Source: Oceanirhabdus sp. W0125-5
Lineage (GTDB): Bacteria > Bacillota > Clostridia > Clostridiales > Clostridiaceae
Direction of reading: 5' to 3'
DNA: 64,000 nt
NCBI RefSeq assembly: GCF_027938815.1
Contig: NZ_CP115913.1
Span: 1,894,001-1,958,000 of the forward strand
The translations under genes were made by a program, and so were the position numbers. Below are positions 58,864 to 64,000 of this stretch, piece by piece. The stretch's first letter is position 1. Each line of letters opens with the position of its first letter. The notes beneath the pieces are model-generated. The model saw nothing but the letters and a program-made list of their open reading frames with translations, did not search any database and had not been told where the DNA came from.

Positions 58864-60894
58864 ATGGGGATAAAATCCAGATACATTACTTTACAAGGGG
58901 CATTAATTGATGGTGAAAATCCATTACCTATATTAAGGGAATTACATGAACATAAAAATGTAGAAGTTCATGAAAATGTTCCAATGCACATAAGTGGTGG
59001 TTTTGGAAAACACTCATCATTTAGGGTACTGCCATATAGAATGCAGAATCATTATTCTCGAAATAAAAGAGAAATAAAGATTAAAACAATAGTATATGAA
59101 AATGAGGTGCTTAAGGTAACTTTTTTCCCTGAATATGGGGGAAGAATTTATTCAATATATAATAAAAAATTAAAGCGAGAACTTTTAAGTTCAAATCCAG
59201 TTTTTCAGCCTGCTAATTTAGCTCTTAGGAATGCTTGGTTTTCTGGAGGTATAGAGTGGAACCTTGGACATTTTGGACATACATTTTTAACATGTGAGCC
59301 TGTATATTTTGGAGTATATTTAAATTCAGACAATGAAGAATGTTTAAGATTATATGAATATGAGCGAGTGAAAAAACTATTTTATCAAATAGATTTTTAT
59401 TTGCCTAAAGAGTCTGATTACTTAGTCACATATACTAAAATCATAAACCCCAATAATGAAGAAACACCTCTTTATTATTGGTCTAATACTGCGGTAAGTG
59501 AAATGAATCAGGCACGGGTTTTTTCAAGTACCAATGATGTTATCTACATTAAGCCATATACTAATGATAGAGGGGAAATGGTAAATACATTTGCTAGTGG
59601 CAAGGTGCCTTTTTTAGATGGAATAGATGGAGATGTTTCTTATCCAAGGAATTTTCATAGATCAAATGAATATTTCTATCAAACATCTAGGGAGGAAATA
59701 TATCCATGGGAAGCAGTAGGTTATAAGGATGGATTCTTATTTTTCGAGTGTTCTACTAAAAAGCTAAGGTATAGGAAAATGTTTTGCTGGGGCAAGCATA
59801 AAGGGGGAACTAAATGGCAAGAATATCTTTCTGAAAATAATGCAGATAAATATGTAGAAATACAAGCAGGTATTTATCCAACACAACTTCATAGTGAAAC
59901 CCTTTCTTCACAAGAGGAAATCTCATTCATGCAGATCTTTGGAGCTTTTGAAGTTGATGAGCCTAATAAAATATATGATAAGTATGATAAAGCAAATGAC
60001 TATGTTAAATATGAGGTTTTCAAGAGAACTTCAAATAAACAGCTTGAAGAATTGGAACTAAAGATGAAGAATAATTCTATTCTTTCAATTAGAGAATTAC
60101 TTAACATAGGAAATGGTTGGGGATATTTAGAATTACATCGATTAAAGAGAGAAAATACTCCATTTAATATTGAAAGTATGTCTTTTGTAGAAGAAAGCAC
60201 TAACAATGAGCAAAAGTATTGGAAGCAATTAATGGAGAAATCAAGAAGTGAAGATTATGATTTAAACAAAGAAACAATAAGTTTCATGGTTGACCGTAAC
60301 TGGGAAAAGTATTTATTAAAAGCGTACAGTACTGATATTGAAAATACAGAGGTTCATTGCTTACACTTAGCTTTAATGTACTCTGAAAATGGTGATGATG
60401 AGAAAGCTATCAATTTAATGCTTAAGTCTTCAAAAGACACATATTCTTGTCTTTACTTTAGAACTCTTGGAGCTTTATATAAAAAAGTAGGAGAGTTAAA
60501 AAATGCTTTGAAATATTATAAAATAGCATACAAAAAACTAGGAGAGGTTAAGGTAATGCATTTTAAAGAAGACTTTATGGTTGAACATCTTGATATTTTA
60601 TTTAATTTAGGATTATATGAAGAAGTATGGTCTATATATAATAAACTAATTTCAAATGAAGAAGAACTTACAGAAGAGATTGATTTAATTGCTGCCCAAG
60701 CTACTTTTAAACTGGAACTTTGGGAGGCATTAGAAGTATTTTTTAATATGAATTTAGAGCGTATTAGAGAAGGAAATAATGTATTATGTGAGCTTTGGTT
60801 TCAAATGAAAGCACGTGAATTAAATATAGAAGATATTGATTACGTACGTAAGAATTATCAACCTCCTGAGAATATTGATTTTAGAATGGTGTAA
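58864..60894 (+). CDS. DUF5107 protein with C-terminal TPR-like repeats
   Basis: The 676-residue protein starts at ATG with AGAGGTGAG (the TTG at 58822 is less likely). Residues about 60-370 match DUF5107: LKVTFFPEYGGRIYSIYNKKLKRELLSSNPVFQPANLALRNAWFSGGIEWN, HTFLTCEPVY, WSNTAVSE, FFECSTKKLRYRKMF. The second part is helical with TPR-like units (LHLALMYSENGDDEKAINLML, LGALYKKVGELKNALKYYKIAYKKL). The beta-sandwich front resembles galactose-mutarotase-like folds of carbohydrate enzymes. No signal peptide, so it acts inside. It may handle the imported glycan; catalytic activity is not shown. Confidence 0.75.
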   Translation: MGIKSRYITLQGALIDGENPLPILRELHEHKNVEVHENVPMHISGGFGKHSSFRVLPYRMQNHYSRNKREIKIKTIVYENEVLKVTFFPEYGGRIYSIYNKKLKRELLSSNPVFQPANLALRNAWFSGGIEWNLGHFGHTFLTCEPVYFGVYLNSDNEECLRLYEYERVKKLFYQIDFYLPKESDYLVTYTKIINPNNEETPLYYWSNTAVSEMNQARVFSSTNDVIYIKPYTNDRGEMVNTFASGKVPFLDGIDGDVSYPRNFHRSNEYFYQTSREEIYPWEAVGYKDGFLFFECSTKKLRYRKMFCWGKHKGGTKWQEYLSENNADKYVEIQAGIYPTQLHSETLSSQEEISFMQIFGAFEVDEPNKIYDKYDKANDYVKYEVFKRTSNKQLEELELKMKNNSILSIRELLNIGNGWGYLELHRLKRENTPFNIESMSFVEESTNNEQKYWKQLMEKSRSEDYDLNKETISFMVDRNWEKYLLKAYSTDIENTEVHCLHLALMYSENGDDEKAINLMLKSSKDTYSCLYFRTLGALYKKVGELKNALKYYKIAYKKLGEVKVMHFKEDFMVEHLDILFNLGLYEEVWSIYNKLISNEEELTEEIDLIAAQATFKLELWEALEVFFNMNLERIREGNNVLCELWFQMKARELNIEDIDYVRKNYQPPENIDFRMV

Positions 60895-60961
60895 CATTTT
60901 TTATTTTGTAACTATGTAAGTTAAAAAAATATAGTTCATAACAAATAAAGGAATAGGAGAG

Positions 60962-61206
60962 TTTTAAAGAAATGTAGAATGGATAATGTATAATGGAGAA
61001 TGATTGACATTTCTCTTCGAGAAATTTTAATCTTATTGTTTCTTGGATAATAGGGTTTTACTCCTTTCATTAATAATGAAACATTGTATTTAAAATACAA
61101 TGGATAAAATGAGTAAACTCTCATTGTCCAAAGACCAATAAAATGTAGTTTCTGAGTAATCAGAAACATCCATCATTCTCAATTCTCCATTCTCAATTCT
61201 CCATTT
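60962..61206. mobile_element. MITE-like inverted-repeat element
   Basis: The 315 bases between 60895 and 61210 hold no gene. The left end (AATGTAGAATGGATAATG, AATGGAGAATGAT) and the right end (ATCATTCTCAATTCTCCATT, twice) are imperfect inverted copies of GGAGAATTGAGAATG units. Inside lie hairpins such as ATTTCTCTTCGAGAAAT (61009-61025), CATTGTATTTAAAATACAATG and GTTTCTGAGTAATCAGAAAC (61149-61168). Such elements are frequent in Clostridia genomes. Ends are approximate. Confidence 0.55.
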
Positions 61207-61210
61207 GTTT

Positions 61211-62113
61211 TTACTTGATGTGTAGTTTTACAGAGTTTGCATATTCAGATAGTGTCATTCCAGTGACATTTTTAAAGATTCTGGAGAAATAATGAATTGA
61301 GTTATAACCTAAGATATTAGAAATTTCAGTGAAATTATGATTACCTTCTCTAATTAATGTTTTAGCTTCTTCAATTTTAAGTTGTTTAAAGTATTCCATT
61401 ACACTCACTTGCATACTTTCTTTAAAAATCTTTTGTAATGATGATTTTGAAAGCAAGGTTTGTCTACAAACATCATTGAGTGAGAGACTTTCATGAATAT
61501 TCTCTTTAAGAATATTTATAATAACACCAACTTTTTCTTCTTGTGCATATTCACGTATATTTGGAGAGGTTCGAGTAACTGTTGAGTATTCTTCTTCTCC
61601 ACGAATCATTTCTATTAATAGTAATTCCAAGTTCATTCTAATCAATTGTTCTGAGGCAAATTTACTTTTTTTTCTTCTCTTTAAAGACTTAAGTTGAGGA
61701 TCACTTAAGTCAGATTTAAAAGCATCTTTAGCTGCGCTAATAATATTGGCTAAATATGATTTTATTCGTGTATCAACTGAAACAACCTTATTATAAAAAT
61801 ACTCCATTGCCTCATTTTGGCAGTCGAATGCGATGACAACTAGATTAGGTGCCACTTTACCATTTGCAATAACATTATGCCATTCATTAGGTTTATGAAA
61901 AATCATTTCACCTCTTTTAAGGATATATTTTCTATCATCTGCCATAACATTAATTTCCCCTTTATCTACATAAAGAAATTCCCAAAAATCATGTTTTTCA
62001 CCTTCAAATATGTAATTTTTAGAATATTCAAAATAATGAACAGATATTAAATGTTGTACATTAATTTCATCACTTAAAGTGGTTAATTCATATCCATCAA
62101 CTTTGTAATTCAT
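61211..62113 (-). CDS. AraC-family regulator with cupin sensor
   Basis: The 300-residue protein has an N-terminal cupin (HDFWEFLYVDKGEINVMADDRKYILKRGEMIFHKPNEWHNV) that usually binds a sugar, and a C-terminal AraC DNA-binding pair of HTHs (ESLSLNDVCRQTLLSKSSLQKIFKESMQVSVMEYFKQLKIEEAKTLIREGNHNFTEISNILGYNSIHYFSRIFKNVTGMTLSEYA). It is convergent with the amino-sugar operon and divergent from nagB, so it likely activates one or both. GTGCAAA occurs upstream of the operon (53523) and upstream of this gene (62189), a weak candidate for part of its site. Confidence 0.88.
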   Translation of the reverse strand: MNYKVDGYELTTLSDEINVQHLISVHYFEYSKNYIFEGEKHDFWEFLYVDKGEINVMADDRKYILKRGEMIFHKPNEWHNVIANGKVAPNLVVIAFDCQNEAMEYFYNKVVSVDTRIKSYLANIISAAKDAFKSDLSDPQLKSLKRRKKSKFASEQLIRMNLELLLIEMIRGEEEYSTVTRTSPNIREYAQEEKVGVIINILKENIHESLSLNDVCRQTLLSKSSLQKIFKESMQVSVMEYFKQLKIEEAKTLIREGNHNFTEISNILGYNSIHYFSRIFKNVTGMTLSEYANSVKLHIK

Positions 62114-62322
62114 TTCATCAACCTCGCAAAGATATTTTATATAAATGGGTAGTTATTATTTCCTTATGTAATAGAAACTTAATGTTATATAGTGCAAAAT
62201 GTGTATTCTATTAGATAAATACAATTTGTAAATTATAAGTTACTATTATTGTAGCATCAACTGGTTTTTACTGTAAAGTCAGATGTTAAATAATAAGGTA
62301 TGTAATATGAAAAGGAGTAGAT

Positions 62323-63039
62323 ATGAAGATAATTAAAGTGAAAAATATTAATGAAATGGGTAAGGTTACTGCTGGAATAATTATGGAAGAAATTAATAAG
62401 GATGATTCAACTATATTGGGATTAGCCACTGGGGGAACGCCTGTTTCTACTTACTGTAACTTAATTAAAGCATATAAAAGTGGAAATATATCATTTAAAA
62501 ATGTTAAGACATTTAACTTAGATGAATATGTAGGATTAGATGGAAATCACCCAAATAGTTATAATAGATTTATGAAGGAGAAATTATTTAATCACATTGA
62601 TATAAAAGAAGAGAATACACATTTACCATGTGGTGTAGGAGATTTGTATAATGCATGTGAAGATTATAAAGTATTGCTTGAAAGAAACACTATACATCTT
62701 CAAATACTGGGGCTAGGTGTAAATGGTCATATTGGATTTAATGAGCCAGGTGTAGATTTTAATCTTTCTGTTCATGTTGAAAAATTAGATGAACAAACAA
62801 GAAAAGATAATTCAAGGTATTTTAAAACTATGAAAGAGGTTCCTACAGAAGCAATTACTATGGGGATTAAAGATATCATGAGAGCAGAGAAGATTATTTT
62901 ATTGGTTAATGGTATACATAAGAAAGATGCATTTAATAAATTATTAAATGGAATAGAAACAAATGAATGTCCAGTTACAATATTAAGACGACATAAAAAT
63001 TTAACTGTAATAATAACGGAAGATCTTTATATTAATTAA
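62323..63039 (+). CDS. nagB: Glucosamine-6-phosphate deaminase
   Basis: The 238-residue protein has the NagB pattern: GLATGGTPVSTYCNLI, VKTFNLDEYVGLDGNHPNSYNRFM (the catalytic Asp and Glu of DEYVG), GLGVNGHIGFNEPG, and IMRAEKIILLVNGIHKKDAFNKLL. It turns glucosamine-6-phosphate into fructose-6-phosphate and ammonia, bringing amino sugars into glycolysis. It starts at ATG with AAAGGAG and is monocistronic, ending at a strong terminator. nagA is not in the window. Confidence 0.93.
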   Translation: MKIIKVKNINEMGKVTAGIIMEEINKDDSTILGLATGGTPVSTYCNLIKAYKSGNISFKNVKTFNLDEYVGLDGNHPNSYNRFMKEKLFNHIDIKEENTHLPCGVGDLYNACEDYKVLLERNTIHLQILGLGVNGHIGFNEPGVDFNLSVHVEKLDEQTRKDNSRYFKTMKEVPTEAITMGIKDIMRAEKIILLVNGIHKKDAFNKLLNGIETNECPVTILRRHKNLTVIITEDLYIN

Positions 63040-63069
63040 TAATTTTAATAGGATACTAAAACATTCATT

Positions 63070-63103
63070 TAAGCCCATTCTGAATTAAATCAGAATGGGC
63101 TTA
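63070..63103 (+). terminator. Rho-independent terminator
   Basis: TAAGCCCATTCTGA pairs with TCAGAATGGGCTTA around a 6-base loop, followed by AAAAATTTTC. It lies 31 bases after the nagB stop. Confidence 0.88.
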
Positions 63104-63123
63104 AAAATTTTCAATGAAATCAC

Positions 63124-63148
63124 TGTAACTTTTTTCACTTTCAAACGA
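63124..63148 (+). promoter_or_regulatory. Predicted ECF-sigma promoter (autoregulation)
   Basis: TGTAAC (63124-63129), 16 bases, then CGAATAAT: the AAC motif and CGA motif at the spacing usual for ECF sigma promoters. It lies 115 bases upstream of an ECF sigma gene, where such genes commonly control themselves. Confidence 0.5.
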
Positions 63149-63262
63149 ATAATAGGTGGAAATACATTATTATACAAAATATAATTATAATTGTTAGACC
63201 GGTATAGTGATTAGAATTATATATATAGCTGAGATATCAATAACTGATTGAGAGGAATAAAA

Positions 63263-63835
63263 ATGGAGGATTTAAAGCTAATAGACAGTTTTATTAATGG
63301 TGATAAAAATAGCTTTGAAGAATTGATGATTAAGTATCAGGAAAGTGCTATTGCCTTCGCCAAGAGATATGTTACAGATGAGTATATAGCTGAGGATATA
63401 GCTCAAGAAGCCTTTGCCTATATATATGTACATAGAGCAAAATATAAAAGAAAATACTCATTTAAAACATATCTTTTTACAATAATTAAAAATAAAAGTA
63501 TTGACTATATCAGAAAAAATAAACCTATCAACTTTGTAGATAATATTGAACCAGCGTATTACTTATCAAGTTCAACAAAGGAAAATCATCTTTCAGCAGA
63601 AAATGAAGTGATTAAAAGAGAAGAAATTGAAACAATACAAGGGTGTTTAGATAATCTTAAAGAGGATTACAGGACTGTTATATATCTTTACGAGTACGAG
63701 GAGCTTTCTTATAAAGAAATTGCTAAAGTAATGAATAAAAATATGGCACAAATAAAGATTCTCATGTACAGGGCAAGAAAAAAATTAGGGGAAATATATT
63801 TTGATAGAGAGGTGATGGATAATGGGGGCAGATAA
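63263..63835 (+). CDS. ECF-type RNA polymerase sigma factor
   Basis: The 190-residue protein has sigma region 2 (FEELMIKYQESAIAFAKRYVTDEYIAEDIAQEAFAYIYVHRAKYKRKYSFKTYLFTIIKNKSIDYIRKN) and region 4 (LDNLKEDYRTVIYLYEYEELSYKEIAKVMNKNMAQIKILMYRARKKLGE), joined by a short linker, as in SigW/RpoE-type factors. ATG at 63263 after GAGGAAT is used; the TTG at 63248 is less likely. The stop overlaps the start of the next gene, the usual sigma/anti-sigma coupling. It probably responds to envelope stress. Confidence 0.92.
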   Translation: MEDLKLIDSFINGDKNSFEELMIKYQESAIAFAKRYVTDEYIAEDIAQEAFAYIYVHRAKYKRKYSFKTYLFTIIKNKSIDYIRKNKPINFVDNIEPAYYLSSSTKENHLSAENEVIKREEIETIQGCLDNLKEDYRTVIYLYEYEELSYKEIAKVMNKNMAQIKILMYRARKKLGEIYFDREVMDNGGR

Positions 63836-64000
63836 GATTAAGCAGAATACAGAATTTATTTCAAAGGTTTGGGACAAGGTGGAAGAATTAGAGCAAATTG
63901 AAAAAGAGAAACAAATAATAGCAGAAAATAAAAGAAGAATCTTAAAACTAAGAATTAGAAATTTTGCACTATTATCGTCAATATATTTTCTAAGTTTTAT
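63822..64000 (+). CDS. Probable anti-sigma factor, truncated by the window end
   Basis: The ATG at 63822 overlaps the sigma gene by 14 bases. The visible 59 residues are charged and helical (KVWDKVEELEQIEKEKQIIAEN), followed by the start of a membrane segment (NFALLSSIYFLSF). A cytoplasmic helix before a membrane anchor, coupled to an ECF factor, fits an anti-sigma factor. The rest is outside the window. Confidence 0.6.
   Translation, partial: MGADKIKQNTEFISKVWDKVEELEQIEKEKQIIAENKRRILKLRIRNFALLSSIYFLSF

Noticed and set aside
60936..61169. Minus-strand ORF of 77 residues after the DUF5107 gene
   Set aside because: It lies wholly in the inverted-repeat element, without ribosome binding site or protein-like composition.

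Overview
The window is AT-rich (low GC) and densely coded. It has strong AGGAGG-type ribosome binding sites, hairpin-plus-T-tract terminators, many lipoproteins with a Cys lipobox, an ECF sigma factor and sugar ABC importers. This fits an anaerobic Clostridia-type Firmicute chromosome; I cannot name the species.

Positions 1-25.8 kb are an accessory island rich in predicted anti-phage genes. In order: a candidate structured RNA (342-453); a phage-type glucosaminidase (minus strand); a frameshifted gene and small hypothetical genes; a PIN-like hypothetical; an operon of a PD-(D/E)XK nuclease-DUF2075 helicase and a membrane coiled-coil protein (4.6-8.1 kb); a Nudix hydrolase; an operon of an EVE/SRA-like HNH modification-dependent restriction enzyme, an MBL-fold hydrolase and a trypsin-GTPase fusion (8.7-14.3 kb); an eroded integrase/tRNA attachment scar (14.56-14.96 kb); a TIR plus DUF4062-NACHT-repeat pair (15.4-19.3 kb); and a five-gene operon of TIR-SLOG, SEFIR, pseudo-STAND, SPFH-like and membrane-SH3 proteins (19.5-25.8 kb). 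The two TIR operons share an almost identical 60-bp promoter and leader. The SEFIR C-terminus and the next protein's N-terminus share a short Asn/Gly-rich motif that looks like a homotypic signalling motif. This five-gene operon is my best candidate for an undescribed system.

Positions 26.2-27.9 kb hold an ArsR-type regulator and a methyltransferase with a clear promoter and operator-like dyad. Positions 28.0-42.0 kb are a sulfur-trafficking region: a lipoprotein with four rhodanese domains (an 819-nt tandem duplication), a second rhodanese lipoprotein, a LysR regulator, three TusA proteins (two of them identical), a YeeE-type sulfur transporter split into two genes, and a thioredoxin-reductase-like flavoprotein fused to a CxxC-less thioredoxin fold. 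Embedded in it are a GT39-type membrane glycosyltransferase and a minus-strand operon of DegT aminotransferase, GT2, ATP-grasp and a TauA/TauC-like ABC pair that lacks its ATPase.

Positions 42.1-48.8 kb hold an MMPL/RND exporter and a giant GLUG-repeat surface protein opposite a TetR regulator. Positions 48.9-51.5 kb hold a striking array of about a dozen tiny paralogous genes (45-48 codons), built as a 901-bp tandem duplication of a five-gene cassette. It is followed by a GerMN-like lipoprotein and a SHOCT protein. Positions 53.6-63.0 kb encode amino-sugar use (sugar nucleotidyltransferase, NahK-like kinase, ABC importer, DUF5107 protein, AraC regulator, NagB). The window ends in an ECF sigma/anti-sigma pair with a predicted autoregulatory promoter.

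All functional names come from motif reading, not from database searches.
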